From assembly GCA_913061235.1 (NCBI GenBank), contig CAJXTB010000001.1, positions 124,001 to 188,000 of the forward strand: a stretch of DNA of 64,000 bases. Reading direction: 5' to 3'. Numbering within the stretch: position 1 is the stretch's first letter; every line of letters begins with the position of its first letter. Source of the DNA: an uncultured Pseudomonadota bacterium (lineage in GTDB: Bacteria > Myxococcota_A > UBA796 > GCA-2862545). Positions 1 through 8,971 of the stretch are shown here, piece by piece. The notes beneath the pieces were generated by a model. The model saw only the letters and a program-made list of their open reading frames with translations. It searched no databases and was not told where the DNA came from. Position numbers and translations under genes: made by a program.

Positions 1-19
1 CTAGCCCAAAAGCACGCGG

Positions 20-955
20 CTAGCGCGTAGCTTCGACGGTTGCTTCCAGTTCATCGCTGATGCGTTGCAGTGGTTGGAGCAAACGCTCGAACTGCTGGAA
101 CCAACGCAGCCAAGTCTCATCACTCTGGTCGGACGCAGGAATCTCTGCGTTGACCCGGCGAATAAACTCGGTGAACTGTTGAATACGGTCGGTGGTTCGT
201 GGAAGCACGTTGAAGAAATCGTGGCCGTAGGTGATCAAGCTGCCCGCAGTTCGGTACAACACGCGGTCCGTGGTGCCTTCCTCAATGAGCAAGAACTCCG
301 AGCTGATTAGCGCCGAGTAAAACCCGAATGACCCAATGCTCATCTCTTTCAGCATTGCCGTACGGAACAGGCTTGTCAGAACCTTCTTGTTCAGTCGGAT
401 GTAGTCGTTCACGCGAGGCTTGAGGTAGGACTCAGCCGCACGCGACCGACGACCGGCCCGAGGAACAGGTAGCTGGACCTGAACCATGCGTCCCAGACGG
501 ACGTTGATTCGACACAGCGCCGAAGCATCTGCGTGGTCTTCGTCCGCTGGATGCAGTCGAGGAGCAGAGCCTTCAACAACACGGGCCTCACGGACCTCGC
601 TTGTGTCGTAGACCGGACGCGTACTGTCCGAGTCCGCCTGCTCGACATGGAACAGCCAAAGCATGTACTCACCGTCGGTCTTTGGGACCTCAAGCGGCAC
701 GGCCACGTCGTGCATCAACTGCACGCCCTGGCCTTCTTTGGTGATGGCGTATCCAGCCTTAATGATGGCGACGTATTGCTTCTTCTTCTGCTCAAGCTCT
801 ACCTGCAGACCTTGGACAATGCCGTAGCCATGCAGAAAAAGCGCGTGCCGCTGAAGTGAACGTCGGTGGTAGATCTGCTCATCGCGTAAGTCAGAGGCGG
901 TGAGACAGAGGCCCTCGAAGGGCTGCAGTCGATTGAGTTGGTGCTCGAAGGCCAT
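20..955 (-). CDS. eCIS-linked accessory protein (311 aa)
   Basis: Cytoplasmic-type protein without signal peptide or membrane segment, encoded last in the visible eCIS operon. Its N-terminus (residues 7-50: LNRLQPFEGLCLTASD, then an HGYGIVQGL stretch) matches my recollection of a family seen beside phage-tail-like baseplate genes, whose members begin with a LNYFxGxLLTAxDF...HGxGVVxGL pattern. The biochemical role of that family is not established; a baseplate or fibre-attachment role is inference from position after the J and gpI genes. It starts at an ATG 17 bases after the gpI stop. The C-terminal half is predicted mostly helical and charged. The stop lies inside a 6-bp inverted repeat (bases 1-6 and 18-23) that could be part of a terminator cut by the window edge. 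Confidence 0.6.
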   Translation of the reverse strand: MAFEHQLNRLQPFEGLCLTASDLRDEQIYHRRSLQRHALFLHGYGIVQGLQVELEQKKKQYVAIIKAGYAITKEGQGVQLMHDVAVPLEVPKTDGEYMLWLFHVEQADSDSTRPVYDTSEVREARVVEGSAPRLHPADEDHADASALCRINVRLGRMVQVQLPVPRAGRRSRAAESYLKPRVNDYIRLNKKVLTSLFRTAMLKEMSIGSFGFYSALISSEFLLIEEGTTDRVLYRTAGSLITYGHDFFNVLPRTTDRIQQFTEFIRRVNAEIPASDQSDETWLRWFQQFERLLQPLQRISDELEATVEATR

Positions 956-972
956 GTCCCAAGGACTCCCTA

Positions 973-2082
973 TTACCGGTGTGCGTCAAATTCGATGGTG
1001 AACGATACATGTGTGGGCCGTTCCTGGCTCACAACCTGGACGATACGACGCAACACTGCTGCTGCCCGCTCGCCAAAACGGTTGCGGAAGCGCTCTCGCG
1101 GCTCCAACACAAGCGTAAAGAATGAAGTGTCTGCGCGGGATGTCGGCTCCAAAAGGAAGCACCCCGGCGGCTCCGAGCGACGGTAACGTTCTACGACGTC
1201 ACGGCCGCCAATCACGAAGTTCTTGCCCAGAACAACAGGATGGGCCTTTGCGCGCTCGCGCACCCGAACAGGCGCGGAAGTCAGCACACGGACCATCTCT
1301 TCGATACCCGCACGCGTGCCTCGGGTTCGGTACAAGCGAATCGCCCGACGAACAAGCTCGCGTTGCTGATGAATCGGAAGCGACTCGTCCAGCTCAAAGC
1401 CGACCCATGACGCCAGCCATGGCAAGAACTTGGGCTCACACAACAGCGGGTTGGTGAGGTCAGCCAAGTTGTCGATTTGGTCGGTGATGCGAGTCATCAA
1501 GTGCTGGAACAGGAACAAGAAGCGACGCATCGGGTCTTCGTCGACCTCAACGTCTACCGCTTGCTCATCCGGCAGTCCGCTTCCCCAGCGAACCAGCGCG
1601 GTATCGCGGGCACGAATGACTTCGCGACTCGAAACCGGGCCTTCACCCTGGAAGATAGCGGGAAGATAGCGAAGGTATCCGCGCACCGGAACGTGCAGAA
1701 CAATCTCGTCACCGCGGCGTAGAGCCCGGCCTGTCTGACCAGAGCCGCTAACAACAGGAATGGTACGAACCAGGTGGTCTGGTACAAAGAAGCTGGCAGG
1801 TTCACCATTGGCGAGAATGCGACGCCCGACAATCCAGGTCTGCTGACCCGAGTTCTCATGGCGAATCTCAACGGTACGAACGGTCCCGAGCTGCTCACCA
1901 CGGCGCGATTCGACCAGCTTGAAGCGGATCCGGTTGGCCATGTTCCGCTGCAGGTACTCGCGTGCTTCGCGAATCGGGAACTGAATGCACACCACCTGCT
2001 CTAGGTAGCGAAAGTCCGATGCAGCCTCGGTCGCGACAAGGCTGGTCTGCCCTCTACGTGTCGGGAGTCGACGTCGACGCAT
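973..2082 (-). CDS. phage tail protein I-like baseplate wedge protein (Afp12-like)
   Basis: 369-aa protein. The central part (about residues 150-330) contains the gpI/TIGR02242 phage-tail pattern: RYLPAIFQ, an acidic linker, FLFLFQHL, NPLLCEPKFLPWLASWVG, then RELVRRAIRLYRTRGTRAG. In P2-like tails and Afp-type particles this protein joins the J protein to form the baseplate wedge. The N-terminal 130 residues are extra and Arg-rich; function unknown. The start ATG overlaps the upstream J stop by one base (TAATG), indicating translational coupling. Family call is confident from the motif run and the invariable J-then-I gene order; equivalence to Afp12 is by position. Confidence 0.85.
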   Translation of the reverse strand: MRRRRLPTRRGQTSLVATEAASDFRYLEQVVCIQFPIREAREYLQRNMANRIRFKLVESRRGEQLGTVRTVEIRHENSGQQTWIVGRRILANGEPASFFVPDHLVRTIPVVSGSGQTGRALRRGDEIVLHVPVRGYLRYLPAIFQGEGPVSSREVIRARDTALVRWGSGLPDEQAVDVEVDEDPMRRFLFLFQHLMTRITDQIDNLADLTNPLLCEPKFLPWLASWVGFELDESLPIHQQRELVRRAIRLYRTRGTRAGIEEMVRVLTSAPVRVRERAKAHPVVLGKNFVIGGRDVVERYRRSEPPGCFLLEPTSRADTSFFTLVLEPRERFRNRFGERAAAVLRRIVQVVSQERPTHVSFTIEFDAHR

Positions 2083-5000
2083 TAGTTTCCGACCTCTTCA
2101 ATGGCCACGCGGGCGCGGCGCAAGATGAACAAGTCTGCGTTCTCTAGCAGCATGGTCGACAGACCCGCTCCCTCCTCCCAGCCGGGAGGTGGCGCCTGGC
2201 GGCTCGAGTCGACTTCGTACAACTGCACTTCGACGACATGACGAACCTCGGGAATCACCGAGACCAGACGGCCAAAGTCCTGTGCGTACAATGTGCCACC
2301 GAATGGCCAGCCCGACTTGTCCAGACCCCCCTGGTACGGGTCGAGGAACATCTGAACCCACTGACGGGCGCGTTCGCGGACAGCCAAGATATTGCTGTTC
2401 GCGCGCAGTCGAAGGGTAATAGAAACATCTACTTCTTGGAAGGTCGCCAAGCGGACGTCCGGCTGGACATTCACTAGACAGCGACGAGCCAGGTAGCGTT
2501 GCACGTGGTCTTTGAGACCAGCAGCTAAGAACGTGTCCGGGATGCGCTCCCCTTCCCGCCGCTGGGGAAGGACGATGACGCCAACCGTTCCGTCTTCGCT
2601 CATGTTGCCGTCGCAAGCAGCGCGAGCCACCTCGGCAGACGCTTCCTTCGCGATGACTTCGAAGTCGAGACGGGTAACCGCGCGGTCGCGACTCGTAAGG
2701 ACGGAGGGCGCGCGACGGATAATCTCGTCGATGGTCTCGGCGTTGCGCCCGCCAGAGCCGGGCAGCAAGTTCTGCACAGCAACAAGGTCAGCGTAGCCTT
2801 CACTGATGACAACATCACCAGGGGGAACGTTGCCGACTTCACCAGGAACGGTGTGGTAGACCTCAACAACAACATTGTAGCTGCCGACGGGCACCATGCG
2901 TCCGCGGATGCCATTGCCGAAGGTCAGCAATCCATCGACCGGGTCCACGATGAAGACGCGGTCGTCTTTGGTCGCGGTGAGCAGGGTGTTGCCCGGGGCA
3001 CGACGCCACTCGCGGCGGTTCTCACCCTCATCAACGTACACACGAATGTCTTCGAAGCGATCCGGGTGGACATACTGTGCACGGTCCGACTCTGCATTGT
3101 GCAGGAAGATCGGGAATCGGCGCAGCTGAATGGACTGGTGAGGCGTACCGAGACCGGAGAACTTCTCCATGCGGAAGGCATGCAGGTTGACGGCCTCGAC
3201 CGTGTTCAACATCAGGTGCGAGACTGGCGGAAGCGCCGGTGCGGGACTCTCAGTGGGCCGCCGGTACAACACCCGCATCCAGTTCCCTTCCGGAGGGGCT
3301 GGTTCGGGGTCCGGGTACGGGAACGACAAGGTTCCCGACTGGTTCATCTGGTAGACCTCGGCGCCTTCATCACTGCGGACAACACGGCCCCAAGTCTTGC
3401 GGCCGCGCTTGTCGACCTGCAACATCTCCCAGCTGACAATCATGTCTTCTGGCAAGTAGGTCTCGCCACGTGTCTTGAACAAGATGGCATGCCGGTTGGC
3501 AACCGGAAGCGGACGGTCCAGCTCAAAGTAGATGGCGTGGTGTCCGGTGACCGGTCCGTCAACATCCGCATCTGCGTCGCTGATGTCGATGAACGTGTCA
3601 AACGGGTGGTCTTCGGCCAAGCGCCCAGCGGAGCGCGTCACAACGCGGCTCAGTCGTCGATTCTCGGGACGAATTTCCGCCATGCCGACCTTTAGTCCTG
3701 GCATTGGCTCTTCGTACGTGTCCCGTCCAAGAACACCGTCAACACCTAGCTTCAGCGACAACACGCGCATGACGATGGGCATGGGCGGACTCTTCTTGTC
3801 CGCTTGACGGGTCAAGCGAGACTTCGTGAGCTCAAGACGCAGCCAAGTGGTCTGCTGTGTGGCCAAGATGGCGCGATGTAGACCCTTGAGTTGTTTGCGG
3901 GGGTCGACCAAGATGCGAATCTTGCGCGGTCCGGCTTCAAGAGCGCCTTCGGGGTCAATATCCGCGAAGGTAAACTCAGAGTACAGGTCGTCATCATGGT
4001 GAACGACACGCCACGTGTCCGCTGCGCGGTAGGTCATCTGCAGCGAATAGTCTTCCGTTGGCTCTTCAATGCTCTCACCGTCGAGCTGGAAGTCGATCTC
4101 CAGCTCAATGAGCACCGGCTGCTCTGCACGGTTTTCGAACAGGTCAGCGCCCATGAAGAACTTCATGCCCAAGAGCGGCGGCAGCGTCGGCCCCGGCTGG
4201 AAGGGCAAGACTGGAAGACTGGTCGGATCGATGGGGGCTGCTCCACCTGCATCCGGTCCCGTCGCCAAGTGTAGAACCACGGGCCGTAGCCAAGTCATTT
4301 CCAGGTCGAGGTCCGGAATGAAGCCACGGGTGAACACGACTTCTGCGCGTTCCGCTCGAAGGTTGAAGCCGTCACTCGACATGTCGGACAGCGGTCCGGT
4401 CAGAATGATGGAGGTGTCTTGGTAGCGGACGCGCTCAGCCGGAATCTCTTCCCACTTGTCGCCGCGACGGTAGGTCCAGCGGTACAGCGGCATGTAGTTG
4501 CCGCGCCCAGCGGGAACGGAGCGATCGACCATTGTGAAGGTCACCGTCCAGCCACCACGAATCGGTGGCATGTCCTGAACAAAGAACTCTAGGTTGCGAC
4601 CTGTCGCTCGCACTTCCCAGTTGTTCAGCGGCCGGTCTTCGCCACCACGGTCATCACGCCAGGTGATTTCCAGGTCTTCAACCATGCGATGGGACAACCA
4701 CCGCTCATAGTCGACGGTTCCACGAATCCAGTAGTGGTCGCCCTGAAGCGCCTCCGGAACGGGAAGAAGATTGTCACCGTGCCCGAACTCTTCGGCTTGG
4801 GTGATGCCAGGCATAGAAGCCAACAGACCAATCTCGGGCAGGCCAAGGACTTCGTCCTCTTGCTTGTCAACGTCAATCGGCAACCAAGGCTGCTTCTCGT
4901 CGCCCGTGTAGTACTCCCACTTAAACATGGCGCCGACAGGCAGGTTGGCTTCACCCTTGGAGCGAATGACCATACGCCCAATCGGGATTTCCCCATCAGG

Positions 5001-5612
5001 CTCTAGGTCCATACTGCGGAAGTCGTCGTGACCGATGTACAGGAAGTGATGCGGCGTGAATGACCGTGGGCCGTGGTCAATGTCGTCCATCTGGAACAGG
5101 CTGACACCGCGGCCATTGCCAAACAACAGCGCTTTCGAGCACGTAGGATGGGCTTCGAACGGAATCTCGCGGACGAGCGGACGGGTACCGGCTTGCACAG
5201 AGACAATCCGCGTGATGTCCGCGTCATGCACGGTCAGCGGGTCGGTCGTCAGGTAGTGCAGCGCGTCTACGCCTTCGCCGGCCTTCGTAGACGACCGAGC
5301 GTACGCCGGAAGCTCAGCCTTGTCCGCGTTGGCAGCACGCAGGTCAAAGGTCAGCGGAACGACCGACGGTTGCGCCTGACGGCGCTCTTCCCCAATGAAG
5401 TTGAGGAAGTGGATGTAGGTCTTGTCCGGCACACGGTTGAGCCGGTAGATCGTCATTTCCGTCATCCACGCGAACAGCTGGACCAAGGTCATGCCTGGAT
5501 CGGCATCTCCCAAGTTGGTCCACTCCGGCGTGTACTGCGGAATGAGGGTGCGGGCTTCGTTGACGATGTCCTTGTAGCGACGGTCGTCTAGATTCGGTGG
5601 CTTAATCGGCAT
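2082..5612 (-). CDS. very large putative baseplate assembly protein (gpJ/Afp11-like)
   Basis: 1,176 aa. The N-terminus (PPNLDDRRYKDIVNEAR, then YTPEWTNLGDADPGMTLVQL) is the typical start of the TIGR02243 putative baseplate assembly family. The C-terminal third (about 790-1130) carries baseplate-J features: FGNGIRGRMVPVGSYNV, PGEVGNVPPG, LPGSGGRNAETIDE, and a run on to RHVVEVQLYEVD. This is the main wedge subunit that ties the hub to the sheath. The long middle (about 300-780) is beta-rich and may be a surface insertion; I do not recognise it. It is 10 bases downstream of gp25 and one base upstream-overlapping with gpI, so the three wedge proteins are co-translated. Confidence 0.9.
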   Translation of the reverse strand: MPIKPPNLDDRRYKDIVNEARTLIPQYTPEWTNLGDADPGMTLVQLFAWMTEMTIYRLNRVPDKTYIHFLNFIGEERRQAQPSVVPLTFDLRAANADKAELPAYARSSTKAGEGVDALHYLTTDPLTVHDADITRIVSVQAGTRPLVREIPFEAHPTCSKALLFGNGRGVSLFQMDDIDHGPRSFTPHHFLYIGHDDFRSMDLEPDGEIPIGRMVIRSKGEANLPVGAMFKWEYYTGDEKQPWLPIDVDKQEDEVLGLPEIGLLASMPGITQAEEFGHGDNLLPVPEALQGDHYWIRGTVDYERWLSHRMVEDLEITWRDDRGGEDRPLNNWEVRATGRNLEFFVQDMPPIRGGWTVTFTMVDRSVPAGRGNYMPLYRWTYRRGDKWEEIPAERVRYQDTSIILTGPLSDMSSDGFNLRAERAEVVFTRGFIPDLDLEMTWLRPVVLHLATGPDAGGAAPIDPTSLPVLPFQPGPTLPPLLGMKFFMGADLFENRAEQPVLIELEIDFQLDGESIEEPTEDYSLQMTYRAADTWRVVHHDDDLYSEFTFADIDPEGALEAGPRKIRILVDPRKQLKGLHRAILATQQTTWLRLELTKSRLTRQADKKSPPMPIVMRVLSLKLGVDGVLGRDTYEEPMPGLKVGMAEIRPENRRLSRVVTRSAGRLAEDHPFDTFIDISDADADVDGPVTGHHAIYFELDRPLPVANRHAILFKTRGETYLPEDMIVSWEMLQVDKRGRKTWGRVVRSDEGAEVYQMNQSGTLSFPYPDPEPAPPEGNWMRVLYRRPTESPAPALPPVSHLMLNTVEAVNLHAFRMEKFSGLGTPHQSIQLRRFPIFLHNAESDRAQYVHPDRFEDIRVYVDEGENRREWRRAPGNTLLTATKDDRVFIVDPVDGLLTFGNGIRGRMVPVGSYNVVVEVYHTVPGEVGNVPPGDVVISEGYADLVAVQNLLPGSGGRNAETIDEIIRRAPSVLTSRDRAVTRLDFEVIAKEASAEVARAACDGNMSEDGTVGVIVLPQRREGERIPDTFLAAGLKDHVQRYLARRCLVNVQPDVRLATFQEVDVSITLRLRANSNILAVRERARQWVQMFLDPYQGGLDKSGWPFGGTLYAQDFGRLVSVIPEVRHVVEVQLYEVDSSRQAPPPGWEEGAGLSTMLLENADLFILRRARVAIEEVGN

Positions 5613-5622
5613 GCGTAGTTCC

Positions 5623-6009
5623 CTACCCGCCAGCAGTCAGGAGCATGGACAGCTCCTGCGCCGACTGGGTCGAACGAATGGTGTAGGAAATCTGGACGCG
5701 AATCTTACCAGCGGAATCGGGAAATGCATCCACGTCGCTGACTTCGATTCTCGGCTCCCAGCGCACCAAGGCTTCTTTGATGTGTGCGGAAATCATGTAG
5801 GCAGTCGAGGGAGTGTTCGGCGCGAACATCATCTCGTAGGCTCGGCAACCAAACTCGGGCATCATCTGACGCTCGCCAGGTTTTGTCCCCAAGATGATGG
5901 TCATACAGTCGCGAATGTTGGCTTCATGCTCGCTCATGGTGACGCCACCACGACCCGACTCGAAACCGAAAGGAAAGGCCCAACCGCGACCTAGGAAGTC
6001 TTTGCGCAC
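5623..6009 (-). CDS. GPW/gp25-family baseplate protein (Afp9-like)
   Basis: 128 aa, normal size for gp25-type wedge proteins of contractile tails (lysozyme-like fold without need for lytic activity). Diagnostic stretches: FLGRGWAFPFGFES near the N-terminus, NIRDCMTIILGTKPGERQMM, PEFGCRAYEMMFAPNT, and a final EVSDVDAFPDSAGKIRVQI beta unit. The GTG start at 6009 is chosen because the conserved FLGRGWAFP segment follows it immediately; the later ATG would remove it. It directly precedes the large J gene (10-base gap). A 238-base non-coding stretch and a terminator separate it from the hub gene, so it probably has its own promoter. Confidence 0.92.
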   Translation of the reverse strand: MRKDFLGRGWAFPFGFESGRGGVTMSEHEANIRDCMTIILGTKPGERQMMPEFGCRAYEMMFAPNTPSTAYMISAHIKEALVRWEPRIEVSDVDAFPDSAGKIRVQISYTIRSTQSAQELSMLLTAGG

Positions 6010-6208
6010 CTTCGGACCCCCATCCCCGCGAACATGTGCGGGACATCACGCCACCGGAGTGTGCCGGGGCGGCGTGAACCTTACCTCATAGGCCACTCGC
6101 GATTCCAGCCGTGGCTCGGATTGTCCAACGACCCGCACATCCGCCTGACAACGAGACGGTTAAACGCCAACAAATAGAGGCAACCTGCCCGACGCCAGAA
6201 ACAGAAAA

Positions 6209-6240
6209 CCCCAGCGTCTGCGAGTGCAGAAGCGCTGGGG
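6209..6240 (-). terminator. intrinsic terminator after hub gene
   Basis: Read on the minus strand, CCCCAGCG pairs with CGCTGGGG, with an inner TCTGC/GCAGA stem and a two-base bulge, followed by TTTT. It starts 8 bases after the hub stop codon and splits the eCIS gene run into two transcriptional blocks, or attenuates read-through to gp25-J-I. I see no open reading frame in the remaining 6010-6204 stretch, which presumably holds the promoter for gp25; no clear -10/-35 pair stands out. Confidence 0.8.
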
Positions 6241-6247
6241 ATCGTCG

Positions 6248-7294
6248 CTACTGGTCGACGGTGTGCGTATTGCCCGAGAAAATGATCTGAGAGCTGTGCA
6301 GCCCGCCTGGCTCTAGAGTGTGGCGCACCGAGATGACGTAGCCTTCGGCAGCCATGCCCTTGTGCTGACCAGTAAGCTTGATCGTACAGCCGGCGCGAAC
6401 TTCCCCCGTGCCGTTGACCGTGGCGCGTCCCTTCATGAAGCCACGTGCCAGTCGGTTCAACTCACCGATGGCCATCAGCTTGGCGGCGTCTTGGCTCGCC
6501 ACCTGAACGTCCGTAATGAAGCTCTTGCCAGACCAGATGGGTCCGGCCTTGTCCACGGCTCCCTCACCACTGCCCATCTTCTCAATGTCAGCCTTCGTGG
6601 CCGTGCCCTCAACCTTCGCCTTTGTGACCGGATCCCAACCAATGACGGTCAGCTCGGTAGGAATCTGCTGATCCGTGAACTCAAAGTCCATGTTCGACAG
6701 CTTCGAAGCCGGAATCTCAATCGTATCGCCCTGGAAAGACGGCTTAATGAAGTTGATCTGTCCAGCATCCGCATTGACTTGGTAGCCATTGCGTGAGGCG
6801 AGTCGCTTCACGAACTCCAGATCCGACTCGTTGCGCTGAACAACGTGTGGGCTCTTACCGCTCGTTGAATCGACGGTGCCTGTTTCCAGTCCCGCCTCTC
6901 CAATGACCTGCTCGAAAATCTCCGAGTCCGTCATTTCCTCGAACGTACGCGTGTTGCGAGACGATGCCAGCTTTGTGGTGGGGTCCAGGGCCGTCAGAGT
7001 GACAACGGCCTTACCAGCCTGCCACGAGTGTCGTTTACCCGTCACCAACCCCTTGAAAGCCGCCTTGTCGCCGCCACCGAAGTGACACTCGACATCATCG
7101 CCAATGGCAATGTCACCCCAAGGGGACTTCTCGCCAGCGTTCGTGTTGAGGGTAATCTGGGCCATACCCATCATGTCTACGTGGTCCTCGACAACGAGGT
7201 TCACGAGGCCATTGGGTTCCGCCTGGGTGATCTCTACTCCTTTCAAGACAACCTTGAAATCTGGAGTGAGTTTCTTGTGTGTCAACTCCGCCAT
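6248..7294 (-). CDS. gpD/gp27-like baseplate hub protein (Afp8-like)
   Basis: 348 aa. The sequence follows late-control-D/VgrG N-terminal hub architecture: an initial beta domain (KLTPDFKVVLKGVEI), then GDDVECHFGGGD, a DPTTKLASSRNTRTFE segment, SEIFEQVIGEAGL, VVQRNESDLEFVKRLASRNG (the most diagnostic part) and a C-terminal IISGNTH-like beta strand region. It forms the trimeric hub that receives the tube. In Afp8 and VgrG the hub is fused to an OB-fold plus beta-helix spike; here the protein ends after the hub domains, so a separate spike protein must exist, and none is visible in the window. ATG start has GGGAG/AGAGC upstream. Confidence 0.85.
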   Translation of the reverse strand: MAELTHKKLTPDFKVVLKGVEITQAEPNGLVNLVVEDHVDMMGMAQITLNTNAGEKSPWGDIAIGDDVECHFGGGDKAAFKGLVTGKRHSWQAGKAVVTLTALDPTTKLASSRNTRTFEEMTDSEIFEQVIGEAGLETGTVDSTSGKSPHVVQRNESDLEFVKRLASRNGYQVNADAGQINFIKPSFQGDTIEIPASKLSNMDFEFTDQQIPTELTVIGWDPVTKAKVEGTATKADIEKMGSGEGAVDKAGPIWSGKSFITDVQVASQDAAKLMAIGELNRLARGFMKGRATVNGTGEVRAGCTIKLTGQHKGMAAEGYVISVRHTLEPGGLHSSQIIFSGNTHTVDQ

Positions 7295-7360
7295 GGTGCT
7301 CTCCCGAACTCGGTCAAAGGCGAATGTGGAGAGCGCCTAGACGCCCCCCCATCGGGTTGC

Positions 7361-8968
7361 TTAGCTGTCGTCATTGCCGCGGTTGCGATTGGCACGACTC
7401 ACGGAGTCCACTGCTTCCTTGAGGGAAACCTTGGCCGGAGCCGCAGGCTTAGCGGCGCTTGATGCGGCGGCACTTGATGCGGCGGCTGTCGACTCGGACG
7501 GTGAAGATTCACCAGATGCCTCTGCGGCCGGCTCACTCGGACGTTCCATAGTCGAGGAACTTGAACCGGAACTCGACTCTGAAGCGGAGCCTGCTGCAGC
7601 CCCACCCTGGTCATCATCATCCGACGACGCGTAGAGCGAGAACACATCGGACGAGCCCGATTCACCATGCTCAAACTCGGACGCGTCAGGACGGTCACCA
7701 TCGTATCCGGAGACGCCTGGGCCAGCGGCCATAGCTTGCGCACCGTCACCTTCGGAATTGATAGCTTCGAAACCATCAGGAGCTGCGTCAGGTGCGTCGA
7801 ACGTACTCGCCTCTACCGCACTCGCCGAGTACTCGGAGACACCCGGTCCAGCGGCTACGCCTTGTGCACCGTCACCTTCCGCCTTGATGGGCTCAAAGCC
7901 GTCGTCAACAGCTGGAGGAGCCTCAAACGTCGTGGCTTCAGGGGGTGCGCCTTCGTACTCAGACATTGCCCAATCGCCGCTGACCTGGTCACCGACGCCC
8001 ACTTCGAGAGCGGTCTCGGCGCCTAGGTCCTCGAGCTCTTGCTCAGCAAACGGATCCCACTCGCCATCGTAGATAGCGAAGATGTCGGCCAAGTCGGAGT
8101 CTGGGTTGAGCTGCGGGTCGTAGTCACCCCAGTACCAGTTGTCCTCCGGTGGCATGTGCTGGAAAATCTCCGCGCACTGCTGGTTCGGCGGAATCACCAG
8201 GGTGTCACCCGGTGTGAGGTTCATGGGGTCATCGATGTTATTCGCGCAGGCAATCCACCAAAACTCAATGGAGAGGAACAAGGCGATACCGCTGAGGGTG
8301 TCCCCTTCTTGCACGGTGTAGGTCGAGACTCCCGTAAAGCCCGTCGCGGTCTGAGTCGCGTTCGTCCCAACGCCCGCATGGTCTTGCGCAGCCGCGGACT
8401 GTCCTTGACCCGCGCCAGCGCTGATCTTGGCAGACTCGGTGCGACTGTTTGAACGGCCGCCAAACGCGGACACGGGCGCAGACAGTGTGACCCCTTCTTT
8501 GGAGCCAGTCCCAATCTGGTCTTCGCATCGCTCTTTGAGAGTAATGGAGACCTTGGCACGCAGTGGATTTCCGTTGCTCGCGAACATGATGAAAGAGGTA
8601 GAGACCTTTTCAATCACCGCCGGAAAGCTGAACGAACCCCAATTAAACGTGCATCTGGGCGGACGGGTCGCGTCGTGGACGTTGTCCGTGTCACTGACCG
8701 TGACGGACACAAAACCAGCCAGCTTGCTCGTCCACTTCTCACGAACATCATCACCAGAATCCGTCGTGTCGAAGATGAGTTCCATTGTCAGGGATGATGC
8801 CTTGCCGCGGTCGAATTCAACCAGTGGCTTGTCGATCTGAAACTCTTCCGACTCCTTCCAGGCCGCAGCCTCGTCGAGCTTCATTTCCTTAGGATTAAAC
8901 TGAACATAAAAAGTGGCGCCGCCGTCATCGTTGATGAAGTACGCCTTTTCGCTACCAATAGAACTCAT
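7361..8968 (-). CDS. CIS tube-domain/LysM baseplate protein with acidic repeat tail (Afp7-like)
   Basis: 535 aa in three parts. Residues 1-150 match the contractile-injection-system tube/gp53-like domain (FYVQFNPKEMKLDE, LTMELIFDTTDSGDDVR, PPRCTFNWGSF, NGNPLRAKVSITLKE). Residues about 215-265 are a LysM domain (YTVQEGDTLSGIALFL ... NLTPGDTLVIPP). The rest is a disordered, strongly acidic Ser/Ala/Glu/Asp tail containing a 42-residue repeat. Afp7-type proteins sit at the tube-baseplate junction; the long acidic tail is not usual for the family. The ATG lies three bases after the stop of the Arg-rich giant gene, with GGTGGTGA upstream, so the two are co-translated and probably made in a fixed ratio. 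Confidence 0.85.
   Translation of the reverse strand: MSSIGSEKAYFINDDGGATFYVQFNPKEMKLDEAAAWKESEEFQIDKPLVEFDRGKASSLTMELIFDTTDSGDDVREKWTSKLAGFVSVTVSDTDNVHDATRPPRCTFNWGSFSFPAVIEKVSTSFIMFASNGNPLRAKVSITLKERCEDQIGTGSKEGVTLSAPVSAFGGRSNSRTESAKISAGAGQGQSAAAQDHAGVGTNATQTATGFTGVSTYTVQEGDTLSGIALFLSIEFWWIACANNIDDPMNLTPGDTLVIPPNQQCAEIFQHMPPEDNWYWGDYDPQLNPDSDLADIFAIYDGEWDPFAEQELEDLGAETALEVGVGDQVSGDWAMSEYEGAPPEATTFEAPPAVDDGFEPIKAEGDGAQGVAAGPGVSEYSASAVEASTFDAPDAAPDGFEAINSEGDGAQAMAAGPGVSGYDGDRPDASEFEHGESGSSDVFSLYASSDDDDQGGAAAGSASESSSGSSSSTMERPSEPAAEASGESSPSESTAAASSAAASSAAKPAAPAKVSLKEAVDSVSRANRNRGNDDS
7704..7955 (-). repeat. 126-bp tandem repeat in the acidic LysM tail
   Basis: Two in-frame copies of a 126-bp (42-aa) unit, 7704-7829 and 7830-7955, with partial copies on both sides. 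Each encodes a segment of the form DGFExIxxEGDGAQxxAAGPGVSxY preceded by ExSTFxAP. The unit is rich in Asp, Glu, Gly and Ala with almost no positive charge. Because the period is a multiple of three, gain or loss of a copy would keep the reading frame. Confidence 0.8.
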
Positions 8969-8971
8969 TTA

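Noticed and set aside
1-23. CTAGCC/GGCTAG inverted repeat at the end of the eCIS operon
   Set aside because: Only a 6-bp stem, overlapping the stop codon and cut by the window edge, so a terminator cannot be supported.
5613-6247. Search for a small PAAR or spike gene between gp25 and the hub
   Set aside because: No frame longer than a few dozen codons with such features exists; the space holds a terminator and non-coding sequence.
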